Part shown: one piece after another, positions 35,332 through 44,259 of the stretch | Layout of the letters: every line of letters starts with the position of its first letter | How positions within the stretch are numbered: position 1 is the stretch's first letter | DNA from: UBA4465 sp002292365 | GTDB taxonomy: Bacteria; Bacteroidota; Bacteroidia; Cytophagales; Cyclobacteriaceae | Length of the DNA: 64,000 bases | Assembly: GCA_943788615.1 (NCBI GenBank) | Contig: CALSQY010000001.1 | Location: 620,001-684,000, forward strand | Direction of reading: 5' to 3' | Notes under the pieces: generated by a model | Database searches by the model: none | What the model saw: the letters and a program-made list of their open reading frames with translations, nothing else | Told to the model about the DNA's origin: nothing | Position numbers and translations under genes: made by a program

Positions 35332-36207
35332 ATGAGCGTATTAGTAAAGAAATCATCAAAAATAATTGTGCAAGGTTTTACAGGCACAGAAGGCTCCTTC
35401 CATGCTTCTCAAATGATTGAATATGGATCTCCTGTTTTGGGGGGTGTGACCCCAGGAAAAGGAGGCCAAGTACATCTCGGACTTCCCGTATTCAATACAG
35501 TACAAGAGGCTGTTGACGCCGTTGGAGCAGATACCACCATCATTTTTGTCCCTCCAGCTTTTGCTGCAGATGCAATTATGGAAGCAGCGGATGCAGGTAT
35601 TAAGATAATTATCGCTATTACCGAGGGTATTCCCGTGAAAGACATGATGATGGCCAAACCCTATGCCAAATCAAAGGGAGCCATATTAATAGGGCCGAAC
35701 TGTCCCGGAGTAATCACCCCAGATGAAGCTAAGGTAGGCATCATGCCTGGTTTTATTTTTAAGAAGGGGAATGTGGGTATTGTTTCAAAATCGGGAACAC
35801 TGACCTATGAAGCAGCGGACCAAGTGGTTAAGGCAGGCTATGGGATTTCGACTGCGATCGGCATTGGTGGAGATCCCATTATAGGAACCTCTACCAAAGA
35901 GGCCATTCAACTATTGATGGCTGATCATGAAACAGAAGTAATTGTCATGATTGGTGAAATTGGGGGTCAGTATGAGGCTGATGCAGCTCAATGGATCAAC
36001 GCTCAAAATAATCCAAAACCAGTAGTAGGTTTCATCGCGGGTCAAACGGCCCCGAAAGGCAAAAGAATGGGACATGCTGGCGCGATTATCGGAGGGGCTG
36101 ACGATACTGCTGAAGCAAAGATGAGAATCATGAGGGAATGTGGTATTTTCGTTGCAAATTCACCCGCAGACATTGGAGAAACCATGGCTCAAGCATTGTC
36201 ATCATAA
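35332..36207 (+). CDS. sucD: Succinyl-CoA ligase, alpha subunit
   Basis: A 291-residue alpha subunit of succinyl-CoA synthetase (TCA cycle, ADP- or GDP-forming). CoA-binding Rossmann part: QGFTGTEGSFH near 14-24, VTPGKGG near 39-45, FVPPAFAADAI near 68; ligase part: GPNCPGVITP near 122-131, SKSGTLTYEAA near 151-161 and the phosphorylated histidine in KRMGHAGAII near 247. sucC is not adjacent, which is frequent in Bacteroidota. Own promoter upstream. Confidence 0.96.
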   Translation: MSVLVKKSSKIIVQGFTGTEGSFHASQMIEYGSPVLGGVTPGKGGQVHLGLPVFNTVQEAVDAVGADTTIIFVPPAFAADAIMEAADAGIKIIIAITEGIPVKDMMMAKPYAKSKGAILIGPNCPGVITPDEAKVGIMPGFIFKKGNVGIVSKSGTLTYEAADQVVKAGYGISTAIGIGGDPIIGTSTKEAIQLLMADHETEVIVMIGEIGGQYEADAAQWINAQNNPKPVVGFIAGQTAPKGKRMGHAGAIIGGADDTAEAKMRIMRECGIFVANSPADIGETMAQALSS

Positions 36208-36341
36208 TTGCTAAGTCACTTTTCATACTTTTTTAATTTAATAATGTTCATTTAAATTACATAAAGTACATTTGCACATTGGAATATGATGACTTTTTGA
36301 ATGACATTCGTCGTTGTTTTCAAAATTATAGATTAGGATAT

Positions 36342-36797
36342 ATGGCTAGATCACAAGAAACATTTAATAAAAAAGAAATAAGGAATAAAAAAGAAAAGAA
36401 AAGAAAGCTTAAAGTGGAAAAAAAGGCGGCCCGAAAGGAATCTGATAAGTCAGGAAATTTGGAAGATATGATAGCTTATGTGGATGAATTTGGGAATATT
36501 TCTGAAACACCACCTGACCCTTCTTTTCAAGATCAAGAAGTAGTTGCAGAAAGCATTTCTATTAGTGTGCCTAAAGATGAGGCGGCTGAACCGGAAGACT
36601 TGATAAGAAATGGAATTGTAACATTTTTCAATGATTCTAAAGGATATGGGTTTATCAGAGATATGGCGAATCAGAACAGTATTTTTGTACATATTAATAA
36701 TACAATAGACCCAATTAAGGATAATAATGCGGTCACATTTGAAATAGAGATGGGTCCGAAGGGTCCAACTGCTACCAAAGTCAAGCTTAAAGTTTGA
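36342..36797 (+). CDS. Cold-shock domain protein with lysine-rich N-terminus
   Basis: About 151 residues from ATG 36342 (MARSQETFNKKE), the conserved start of this Bacteroidota family; the longer frame from 36279 is not supported. Residues 1-50 are very rich in Lys, Arg and Glu. Then a conserved segment NLEDMIAYVDEFGNISETPPDP near 40-60, an acidic linker, and a C-terminal cold-shock domain with RNP1-like KGYGFI near 113 and RNP2-like IFVHI near 126. Expected to bind single-stranded nucleic acid and act as RNA chaperone. Confidence 0.9.
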   Translation: MARSQETFNKKEIRNKKEKKRKLKVEKKAARKESDKSGNLEDMIAYVDEFGNISETPPDPSFQDQEVVAESISISVPKDEAAEPEDLIRNGIVTFFNDSKGYGFIRDMANQNSIFVHINNTIDPIKDNNAVTFEIEMGPKGPTATKVKLKV

Positions 36798-36916
36798 TCT
36801 TAAAAGTTCAGATTTTTGGTCACCAATGAAAACAAGTCCCTAAAGTGATCGAGAAATCTTTTAAATAAATCTATACTTAAAAATACTATTTCTACCCTTT
36901 AAAGCGGTTAGTGGCT

Positions 36917-38674
36917 ATGCTCAGGACAAACAATTGTGGAGAATTAAGAGAGGCTCATGTAGGTCAGGAGGTGACCATTTGTGGGTGGGTACAAAGAATC
37001 AGGGACAAGGGAGGTAGGGCTTGGATTGATCTTAGAGATAGATATGGAATGACTCAATTGATGTTTGAAGAAGGATCTACACCCGAAACATTGATGGTCT
37101 TAGTGCGTACTTTAGGTAGAGAATATGTCATTAGAGTAAAAGGGAGAGTAATCGAGAGGTTGTCGAAAAATCCTAAGCTGCCTACTGGGGATATTGAAAT
37201 ACAGGTACATCATTTAGAAATACTAAACGAGGCAGCGTTGCCTCCCTTTTTGATCGAAGATGAAACGGATGGAGGGGATGAGTTGAGGATGAAATACAGG
37301 TATCTTGACCTTCGAAGAGCACCAGTTAGAAAAAATCTAGAACTCAGACATCAAGTCAGTCGTAAAACTAGGGCATATCTTGACGACCAAGAATTTATTG
37401 AGGTAGAGACACCTTATTTAATCAAATCCACTCCAGAGGGGGCTAGAGATTTCATCGTTCCATCAAGAATGAATTCACGGCAATTTTATGCCTTGCCACA
37501 ATCACCGCAAACCTTCAAACAGTTGCTAATGGTTTCTGGTCTAGACAGATATTATCAGATTGTTAAGTGTTTCAGAGATGAAGACTTGAGAGCAGATCGA
37601 CAGCCCGAATTCACACAGATTGACTGTGAAATGTCTTTTGTAGAACAGGAAGATATTTTAGAAATGTTTGAGGGGCTCGTGACCTTTTTATTCAAAGAGA
37701 TAAAGCAAATTGATATAACCAAATTCCCAAGAATAACGTATACAGATGCTTTAAAATATTATGGTTCAGATAAGCCAGATTTAAGGTTTGAGATGCGTTT
37801 TGTTGAACTCAATGAAGTTATTGGACCAACAGATTTTCCCCTATTTAATGCCGCAGAATTGGTTGTGGGAATCAATGCGAAGAATGGTGCCACCTATTCA
37901 CGAAAACAGCTCGACGAGTTGATTAATTTTGTCCGGAAACCTCAAGTGGGCGCTGCAGGTTTGATTTATGTAAAGTACAATTTGGATGGCTCTTTCAAAT
38001 CCTCAGTAGATAAATTCTTCGATCAGGACGCCTTGAGTACTTGGGCAAAATCTTTTGAGGCAAAACCCGGAGATTTAATGCTTATTTTGGCGGGGAAAAA
38101 AGAACAGACTCGAAAAGCATTGAATGAACTACGTCTCGAAATGGGTGATCAATTGAAATTAAGGACCAATGATAAAATCTGTCCCGTTTGGGTCATTGAC
38201 TTCCCATTGCTTGAATGGGATGAAGAGACCCAACGCTATCATGCGATGCACCATCCTTTCACATCCCCAAAGACTGAATATATGGATCAAGTAGATACCG
38301 CTGCTCCAGCGTCCATCAAAGCATCAGCCTATGATATGGTCATCAATGGTGTAGAAATAGGTGGAGGTTCCATTAGAATTCACAAAAAAGCGCTACAGTC
38401 CAAAATGTTTGATGCCTTGGGATTCACAAAGAAAGAGGCAGAAGCACAATTTGGATTTCTTTTGGGTGCATTTGAGTACGGAGCACCTCCTCATGGAGGC
38501 ATTGCTTTTGGTTTGGATAGATTATGTTCCTTATTTGGAGGTGCAGAGAGTATTAGGGATTTTATCGCATTTCCTAAAAATAATTCGGGAAGAGATGTGA
38601 TGATCGATTCTCCCTCATTTCTTGATGAAGAACAATTAACGAGCTTAGGTATACAACAAATAGAAAAGATTTAA
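36917..38674 (+). CDS. aspS: Aspartyl-tRNA synthetase
   Basis: About 585 residues, class II synthetase. I start at ATG 36917 (MLRTNNCGELR), which fits the family better than the GTG two codons upstream. OB-fold anticodon-binding domain at 1-105 (GWVQRIRDKGG), motif 1 EVETPYLIKSTPEGARDF near 170, motif 2 FRDEDLRADRQPEFTQID near 215-232, bacterial GAD insertion near 300-400 and motif 3 GIAFGLDRL near 528. Intact, monocistronic or with GDPD downstream. Confidence 0.97.
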   Translation: MLRTNNCGELREAHVGQEVTICGWVQRIRDKGGRAWIDLRDRYGMTQLMFEEGSTPETLMVLVRTLGREYVIRVKGRVIERLSKNPKLPTGDIEIQVHHLEILNEAALPPFLIEDETDGGDELRMKYRYLDLRRAPVRKNLELRHQVSRKTRAYLDDQEFIEVETPYLIKSTPEGARDFIVPSRMNSRQFYALPQSPQTFKQLLMVSGLDRYYQIVKCFRDEDLRADRQPEFTQIDCEMSFVEQEDILEMFEGLVTFLFKEIKQIDITKFPRITYTDALKYYGSDKPDLRFEMRFVELNEVIGPTDFPLFNAAELVVGINAKNGATYSRKQLDELINFVRKPQVGAAGLIYVKYNLDGSFKSSVDKFFDQDALSTWAKSFEAKPGDLMLILAGKKEQTRKALNELRLEMGDQLKLRTNDKICPVWVIDFPLLEWDEETQRYHAMHHPFTSPKTEYMDQVDTAAPASIKASAYDMVINGVEIGGGSIRIHKKALQSKMFDALGFTKKEAEAQFGFLLGAFEYGAPPHGGIAFGLDRLCSLFGGAESIRDFIAFPKNNSGRDVMIDSPSFLDEEQLTSLGIQQIEKI

Positions 38675-38720
38675 TTTAAAAATTTATTTGTATTTTTAAG
38701 TTTTAACAATTGAAGGGGTC

Positions 38721-39617
38721 ATGACAAGTAAATTTATTTTATACAGTTCGCCATTATTATTATTATTTGCAGGTATAACGATCATGGAGCCTTGGCTTTA
38801 CAGGAATCTTTTAACGAGTGATGATATAGAAAATATTCAGCAAAAAGATTTTAAAATTATTGCGCACAAGGGTGCTTCAGGAATTGCACCTGAAAATACA
38901 TTGGCGTCATTTCAAGCAGCTTTAGATATTGGGGTTGACATTATAGAATTAGACGTACGACAAACCAAAGATGAGGAAATCATTGTTTTCCATGATCAGT
39001 TTCTAGATCGGACGACCAATGGGACGGGCAATGTTCATGAATATACCCTTGAACAATTGAGGCAATTAGATGCAGGTTCTTGGTTTTCCTCTAAGTTTTC
39101 AGATCAAAAAATACCGACGCTAAAAGAAGTACTTGATCTTGTTGATGGTCGCTGCCAAGTGCTTATTGAAATTAAGCATATGGACCACCCCCATTATCAT
39201 GATTTTGCAGATAAGCTGGTTGATGTTATTAAATTAGAAGATAATGGTTTTGATTGGGTATTAATCCAATCTTATGAGGATAAATATTTAGAGGAAGCAC
39301 AAATTTATGATGATCGTATTCAAATCAATAAAATGTTAATTGGAGAAGATTCAACCCCCCTCCTGGCATTTTATATTGAAACCAAATTAAAGTTGGGTCA
39401 TGGGGATTCAAAAGGTAATTTAAAAACTTTGAATCCAGAATTTAAAACGCTTTCTCCTAGAAGAATATTCAGAATGCATTCAAGGGGATTTGAGGTATTT
39501 ACCTATTCAGTAAATACTCGAGAAGACATGATTAAAATGTTGAATATGGGGGTTGATGGGATTATAACAGATTTTCCTTCAGAGTTGGTCAAAATACGTA
39601 AGGCGATCAACAGTTGA
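38721..39617 (+). CDS. Glycerophosphodiester phosphodiesterase
   Basis: A 298-residue GDPD-type TIM barrel that releases glycerol-3-phosphate from glycerophosphodiesters. N-terminal hydrophobic segment (ILYSSPLLLLFAGITIM) is a signal anchor, so a periplasmic location is likely. Catalytic pair and metal ligands: HKGASGIAPENTLAS near 49-63, ELDVRQTKDEEIIVFHD near 77-93, and LIEIKHM near 150. The final DGIITDFPSEL is typical. Short hairpin across its stop codon. Confidence 0.9.
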   Translation: MTSKFILYSSPLLLLFAGITIMEPWLYRNLLTSDDIENIQQKDFKIIAHKGASGIAPENTLASFQAALDIGVDIIELDVRQTKDEEIIVFHDQFLDRTTNGTGNVHEYTLEQLRQLDAGSWFSSKFSDQKIPTLKEVLDLVDGRCQVLIEIKHMDHPHYHDFADKLVDVIKLEDNGFDWVLIQSYEDKYLEEAQIYDDRIQINKMLIGEDSTPLLAFYIETKLKLGHGDSKGNLKTLNPEFKTLSPRRIFRMHSRGFEVFTYSVNTREDMIKMLNMGVDGIITDFPSELVKIRKAINS

Positions 39618-39622
39618 TCGCC
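39602..39622. terminator. Short palindromic hairpin between convergent genes
   Basis: GGCGATCAA (39602-39610) pairs with TTGATCGCC (39614-39622), nine perfect pairs with a three-base loop. It spans the GDPD stop codon and lies just before the convergent TPR lipoprotein stop. No long T-run follows on either strand, so terminator function is only probable. Confidence 0.4.
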
Positions 39623-39625
39623 ACC

Positions 39626-40597
39626 TCAAAGATCTGAGATTTGACTTCCTAACAATATCGCTAACTCTTCTTCAATAGCCATGTAACCAATCCGTTCTTG
39701 TTGGTCAGTGCTAATGACTTTATTGAAGGCACTGATCGCATTTTCAACTTGTCCATTAATTAAATAATAGTTACCAATACCGTAACCAACATCGGCATCA
39801 ATACCATTTCGCTTGATTAAGATACTCGGGGTTACTAGACCCCTGTAAAGCATAATGAGGTCATGGTATTTTCGGCTTTTGGTTTCGAGTAGACGCATAT
39901 TGGTAGGAATGGACATGATTTCAGCTTCTGCTAAGTCTAGATTCCCAATTTTGGCAAAGGCGGTATAAAGCCAATTTGCGATAACGACCTTCAGATCATT
40001 ATTATTGGTGTATTTCTCGCATTTTCTAAAACTAGATATGGCCTTATCATAGTTTCCTTTCATATAATAGCTCAAACCTAAATAATACCAAATATTGAAT
40101 TTGATATTGTACACGGTTTTTTTCTTACTATTCTTTAAATCTGAATGTTCAGATTCGATGACCGGGGAGTCATTTGCATAGGTGATGGCTTCAGAGAGGG
40201 ATGTAATTGCCTCATCAAATTGCCGCGTGGTTAGATACTGCTGACCAATATATCTTCTTATTTTATATGATTCTGGAAATTTTATCAGGCTTTCATCGTA
40301 GATATTAATGGCTTCTTGAAACCTCCCAAGATCAGCTAATTTTATTCCGTAGTTAATAATATTAAATTCATTTTCAGGATTCTCATTAAAGGTTTTTTCC
40401 ACTTTTAATAAGATTCGTTCAGCACTCGATCTATCGGTTTCTGATAATAATTTATTTTCTAATTCTTTATCGACTTCGAAGGGAGTTACTGCTTTATTGT
40501 TTCGATCACTTATCATCCGTTTACCACTACTTGGGTCGGTTTCAATACAAGCGATAAGCAAGAATAGGCAGGCGATTGTTGAGGTGGTAGTTTTCAT
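39626..40597 (-). CDS. TPR-containing lipoprotein
   Basis: A 323-residue lipoprotein: MKTTTSTIACLFLLIAC with lipobox Cys17. The mature part has several TPR units, e.g. NIINYGIKLADLGRFQEAINIYDES and IWYYLGLSYYMKGNYDKAISSFRK, and a final YYLINGQVENAISAFNK. It is expected on the periplasmic side of the inner or outer membrane as a scaffold. No enzymatic motif. Convergent with GDPD. Confidence 0.8.
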   Translation of the reverse strand: MKTTTSTIACLFLLIACIETDPSSGKRMISDRNNKAVTPFEVDKELENKLLSETDRSSAERILLKVEKTFNENPENEFNIINYGIKLADLGRFQEAINIYDESLIKFPESYKIRRYIGQQYLTTRQFDEAITSLSEAITYANDSPVIESEHSDLKNSKKKTVYNIKFNIWYYLGLSYYMKGNYDKAISSFRKCEKYTNNNDLKVVIANWLYTAFAKIGNLDLAEAEIMSIPTNMRLLETKSRKYHDLIMLYRGLVTPSILIKRNGIDADVGYGIGNYYLINGQVENAISAFNKVISTDQQERIGYMAIEEELAILLGSQISDL

Positions 40598-40938
40598 TTG
40601 TTTGTAAATTTAGTTACTAAAGTTACCAATTTGGACATATCAGGTTCAATTATTGTTCATTTTGTGTTGGTATTTCTTTAGTCATAGTGCATATCCTTTC
40701 GCTTAACCCTAGGTCAAAATAATGCCATGTTCAATTGATCACCATTATCGATACTTTCTAAGGATCTGTTTATGACTTATAACTGATCTTTAACTTGATG
40801 ATAGAGGCCACACTTCTTTTAAGATTGAGCTGATTTTTAGTTAAGGCTCACTCGAAGAATACAGCATAAAATAAAATTAATCAAACTATATTTGTGTAGA
40901 CAACTTTAGAGTCAATTTTCATTGAGTAAGCAGTAAAT
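40598..40938. other. Divergent intergenic region
   Basis: About 340 bases between the TPR lipoprotein and the thioredoxin-like gene. A plus-strand TATATTTG (40887-40894) fits the Bacteroidota -7 box about 45 bases before the thioredoxin-like ATG, without a clear -33 box. Nothing else is recognised. Confidence 0.45.
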
Positions 40939-41496
40939 ATGTCCTTAACGTCCTCTAACATGTTAGCACTTGGTGCTAAGGCCCCGAGATTTAATCTGTT
41001 CGATACTTTAAGTAAACAGACTAAATCCTATGAATCACTAAAAGGAGCCAAGGGGATGTTGGTCATGTTTATATGTAATCATTGCCCTTATGTTTTGCAT
41101 ATGCAAGATGCTTTGGTAGCGGTTGGGAATAAGTACTTGGAGCTGGGTATTGGGGTAGTGGCCATTTCGAGTAATGACGTAGTTGCTTATCCAGACGATG
41201 ATCCCGTTAAGATGGAACAGTTTGCTTTGCATCTGGGATTTAAATTTCCTTATTTGTACGATGAGACACAGGAAGTGGCTCAAATTTATGAGGCCGCCTG
41301 TACGCCTGATTTTTATTTGTTTGACCAGTATGATGATTTGGTTTACAGAGGAAGATTCGATCCGTCAAGGCCTGGGAATGATATTGAAGTTACGGGTACA
41401 GACTTGATTACGGCATTGGAGCTTCTTAATTCAGGCCAACCGCAGTCGTTGATTCAGTTACCAAGTATGGGTTGCAACATAAAATGGAGGTCTTAA
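40939..41496 (+). CDS. Thioredoxin-fold protein, AhpC/TSA-like
   Basis: A 185-residue cytosolic thioredoxin-like protein. The segment MLVMFICNHCPYVLHM near residues 40-55 carries a C-x-x-C pair (Cys46, Cys49), followed by GVVAISSNDVVAYPDDDP and the cis-Pro region CTPDFYLFD near 120. This subgroup is widespread in Bacteroidota and annotated as thioredoxin family or alkyl hydroperoxide reductase-like; substrate unknown. Followed by panB after 45 bases. Confidence 0.85.
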   Translation: MSLTSSNMLALGAKAPRFNLFDTLSKQTKSYESLKGAKGMLVMFICNHCPYVLHMQDALVAVGNKYLELGIGVVAISSNDVVAYPDDDPVKMEQFALHLGFKFPYLYDETQEVAQIYEAACTPDFYLFDQYDDLVYRGRFDPSRPGNDIEVTGTDLITALELLNSGQPQSLIQLPSMGCNIKWRS

Positions 41497-41541
41497 TTAC
41501 AAATTCACTATTTTTTTTTAATTTTGTGGTCTATTTTACTG

Positions 41542-42363
41542 ATGAGTACAGCCAAAAAGATCTTTAAAAAAATAACCACACAGAAGCTTCGAGAGATGAA
41601 AGCGATTGGTGAAAAAATTTCCATGCTCACCGCATATGATTATTCAATTGCTAAAATTTTAGATAGCGCAGGAATTGATATCTTATTAGTGGGAGATTCT
41701 GCTTCCAACGTCATGGCCGGGAATGAGACTACTTTGCCTATTACGCTGGATCACATGATATGGCATGCACAAGCTGTAGTTAAGGCGGTCGACCGTGCCT
41801 TAGTGGTTGTAGATGTCCCTTTTGGAAGTTATCAAGGGAACTCATCAGAGGCTTTGAGATCATCCATTAGAATCATGAAGGAATCAGGAGCCCATGCCGT
41901 AAAAATGGAGGGAGGAATAGAAATAAAGGAAAGTGTTGAACGCGTGATTAATGCAGGTATACCGGTAATGGGTCATTTGGGATTGACGCCACAGTCAATT
42001 TACAAATTCGGGACTTATGCGGTAAGGGCCAAAGAGAGTGATGAGGCAAAAAAATTATTGAATGATGCCGTGCTACTCCAAGAGCTAGGATGTTTTTCCA
42101 TTGTATTAGAAAAGATACCCGCCTTATTAGGTAAACAAGTAGCTGAGCACTTGCATATTCCTTTGATTGGGATAGGTGCAGGCTCACACGTAGATGGTCA
42201 AGTTTTGGTGGTTCATGATATGCTGGGAATTACTCAGGATTTTAAGCCCCGATTTTTGAGAAGCTATGCAGACTTAAATGGCATAATTACTGAAGCTGTT
42301 GGACACTATATTAGGGATGTTAAATCCGAAGATTTTCCCAATAATAAAAATGAGAGTTATTAA
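41542..42363 (+). CDS. panB: 3-methyl-2-oxobutanoate hydroxymethyltransferase
   Basis: About 273 residues from ATG 41542 (MSTAKKIFKKITTQ); the TTG-initiated form from 41524 is less likely and overlaps a TAATTTTG box that could be the promoter. PanB makes ketopantoate for pantothenate and CoA. Blocks: MLTAYDYSIAKILD near 30, GDSASNVMAGNETTLPIT near 51, DVPFGSYQ near 95, KMEGG near 124, MGHLGLTPQS near 145 and IGIGAG with the Mg-binding/active-site segment near 214. Full length. Confidence 0.94.
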   Translation: MSTAKKIFKKITTQKLREMKAIGEKISMLTAYDYSIAKILDSAGIDILLVGDSASNVMAGNETTLPITLDHMIWHAQAVVKAVDRALVVVDVPFGSYQGNSSEALRSSIRIMKESGAHAVKMEGGIEIKESVERVINAGIPVMGHLGLTPQSIYKFGTYAVRAKESDEAKKLLNDAVLLQELGCFSIVLEKIPALLGKQVAEHLHIPLIGIGAGSHVDGQVLVVHDMLGITQDFKPRFLRSYADLNGIITEAVGHYIRDVKSEDFPNNKNESY

Positions 42364-42388
42364 TTAATCACATAAAATTTTAAAACGA

Positions 42389-43612
42389 ATGCCAGAAAAA
42401 ATTACCTTAAACGCAGGGAAATTAAATGTCCCAAACAACCCAGTAATTCCATTTATTGAAGGGGATGGTACGGGTGTTGATATTTGGCCAGCTTCTAAAA
42501 AGGTCTTTGATGCAGCAGTCAAAAAGGCCTATAATGGAACGAAAGAAATAGAATGGTTGGAAGTTTTAGCGGGAGAAAAAGCCTTTAATAAAACAGGGGA
42601 ATGGTTGCCTATAGAAACTCTCAATATGTTTAGAGAATACTTAGTTGGTATCAAAGGGCCATTGACGACTCCTGTAGGCGGAGGTATTAGATCTTTAAAT
42701 GTAGCGCTTAGGCAAGAGTTAGATCTTTATGCTTGCTTGCGTCCAGTAAGATGGTTTGAAGGAACTCCATCTCCGGTAAAAAATCCGGGAACAACAGATA
42801 TGGTGATTTATCGGGAAAATACGGAAGATATTTATGCAGGAATAGAGTTTCAATATGGTACAGATGATGCTGAAAAATTTGAAAAAATATTATCAGAAAC
42901 TTTTCCTGATCGATATAAAAAGGTAAGATTTCCCCAAACTGCAAGTTTTGGGATCAAACCAGTTTCAAAAGAAGGAACTGAACGACTTGTTAGGGCCGCT
43001 TTTGAGTACGCCATTGCCCATAAACGAGATTCTGTCACTTTGGTACACAAAGGAAACATTATGAAGTATACAGAGGGGTCATTTAGAGATTGGGGTTACG
43101 AATTGGCCAAGACAGATTACCATTCGGTTGATTTAGATGGAGGTCCTTGGCAAGTGTTTGAAAAAGACGGGCATAAAGTAATTGTCAAAGATGTCATTGC
43201 GGATGCTTTTTTACAACAGATTTTAACAAGGCCCGCAGATTACGATGTCATTGCTACATTGAACTTAAATGGCGATTATATATCTGATGCACTGGCCGCT
43301 ATTGTGGGAGGTATTGGTATTGCTCCCGGAGCAAACATCAATTATGATACGGGTCATGCGATTTTTGAAGCGACTCACGGAACCGCACCAAAATATGCCG
43401 GACAAGATAAAGTTAACCCAGGTTCTGTCATTCTTTCCGGAGCGATGATGTTAGAGCATTTGGGCTGGACAGAGGCTGCTGATCTTATTTATAAAGGACT
43501 TGAGAAAGCGATTGCAGGAAAGCGAGTCACTTATGATTTTGAAAGACTGATGGAAGGGGCAACTCTTTTAAAATGTTCAGAATTTGGAAATGAGATCATA
43601 TCTAATATGTAG
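42389..43612 (+). CDS. icd: Isocitrate dehydrogenase (NADP type)
   Basis: A 407-residue dimeric isocitrate dehydrogenase of the bacterial type (isocitrate to 2-oxoglutarate). Conserved: IPFIEGDGTGVDIWPAS near 20-36, GPLTTPVGGGIRSLNVALRQELDLYACLRPVRWF near 90-123 with the isocitrate-binding Ser and Arg residues, ENTEDIYAGIE near 145, LVHKGNIMKYTEG near 219, DYDVIATLNLNGDYISD near 270 and EATHGTAPKYAG near 325. Follows panB by 25 bases; a 19-pair terminator closes the transcript. Confidence 0.95.
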   Translation: MPEKITLNAGKLNVPNNPVIPFIEGDGTGVDIWPASKKVFDAAVKKAYNGTKEIEWLEVLAGEKAFNKTGEWLPIETLNMFREYLVGIKGPLTTPVGGGIRSLNVALRQELDLYACLRPVRWFEGTPSPVKNPGTTDMVIYRENTEDIYAGIEFQYGTDDAEKFEKILSETFPDRYKKVRFPQTASFGIKPVSKEGTERLVRAAFEYAIAHKRDSVTLVHKGNIMKYTEGSFRDWGYELAKTDYHSVDLDGGPWQVFEKDGHKVIVKDVIADAFLQQILTRPADYDVIATLNLNGDYISDALAAIVGGIGIAPGANINYDTGHAIFEATHGTAPKYAGQDKVNPGSVILSGAMMLEHLGWTEAADLIYKGLEKAIAGKRVTYDFERLMEGATLLKCSEFGNEIISNM

Positions 43613-43625
43613 GAAATATTATTTT

Positions 43626-43674
43626 TTAAGAACAAAAGAAGGGTCAGGATTCATAACCCTTCTTTTGTTCTTAA
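43626..43674. terminator. Bidirectional terminator between icd and zapA
   Basis: Perfect 19-pair stem, TTAAGAACAAAAGAAGGGT (43626-43644) with its complement at 43656-43674, 11-base loop, T-run on the icd side at 43622-43627. The distal arm contains the zapA stop codon (43673-43671). Confidence 0.9.
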
Positions 43675-43952
43675 GAATTTGAAATTAATTGATTCAGGCT
43701 TTTTATTTTCTCGAAAATTGAAGTATCTCCTTTATTTTTGCCTTCATCATCTTTCATTTTTTCATTTTGGCAGTCAAAGGCTACCATAGCCAATAAATCT
43801 TGTTGATCATCAATACCAAATCTTTCTTTGTAGGTTTGCGCTTTTTCATTTAATATGCGCCCTGCACGTCTGATTCGTTCTTCATCCTCAGCCTTTATGC
43901 GCATAGGATATTCCCTATTCCCGATTCTTAATTTTATAGAAAGTTCTGGCAT
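43671..43952 (-). CDS. zapA: Cell division protein ZapA
   Basis: A 93-residue ZapA, an FtsZ-ring bundling protein. N-terminal beta part ELSIKLRIGNREYPMRIKAEDEERIRRAGRILNEK and C-terminal coiled-coil, with the family LLAMVAFDCQNE segment near 54-64. Ten bases after the 98-residue coiled-coil gene and in one operon with pheT. The last codon lies in a terminator arm. Confidence 0.88.
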   Translation of the reverse strand: MPELSIKLRIGNREYPMRIKAEDEERIRRAGRILNEKAQTYKERFGIDDQQDLLAMVAFDCQNEKMKDDEGKNKGDTSIFEKIKSLNQLISNS

Positions 43953-43962
43953 CTCATTTTTT

Positions 43963-44259
43963 TTAAGCTTCGCTTAAATGCAGGATGCATTTATCGATTT
44001 CCATAATATACTTATTAAGCAATTTTTTGAGCTCATCTGGATTCGCACTTTCTATGGCATTATCTGCAATTTGATTTAGCTTAAATTTATTTTGGAAACT
44101 ATTTAATTCATGTTCTTTTTGACTGATCTTCTCTCTCAACTGGAGGTTCTCATTTTGATATATTTCCACCTCATTTTTCAATTTCTCCTGTTCAGAAATG
44201 ATGAGTTTTATTCTTCTTTCGAGGTTATTGAGTTCGTTATTTAAAGATTCAGAGCTCAT
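43963..44259 (-). CDS. Coiled-coil protein, ZapB-like in context
   Basis: A 98-residue protein, mostly one long amphipathic helix: heptads run through LNNELNNLERRIKLIISEQEKLKNEVE and on to residue 65, then a short C-terminal helix. It starts in a four-base overlap with the pheT stop and precedes zapA. In Bacteroidota a gene of this type regularly stands between pheT and zapA, so a divisome role is likely from context, but there is no sequence-level proof. Confidence 0.75.
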   Translation of the reverse strand: MSSESLNNELNNLERRIKLIISEQEKLKNEVEIYQNENLQLREKISQKEHELNSFQNKFKLNQIADNAIESANPDELKKLLNKYIMEIDKCILHLSEA

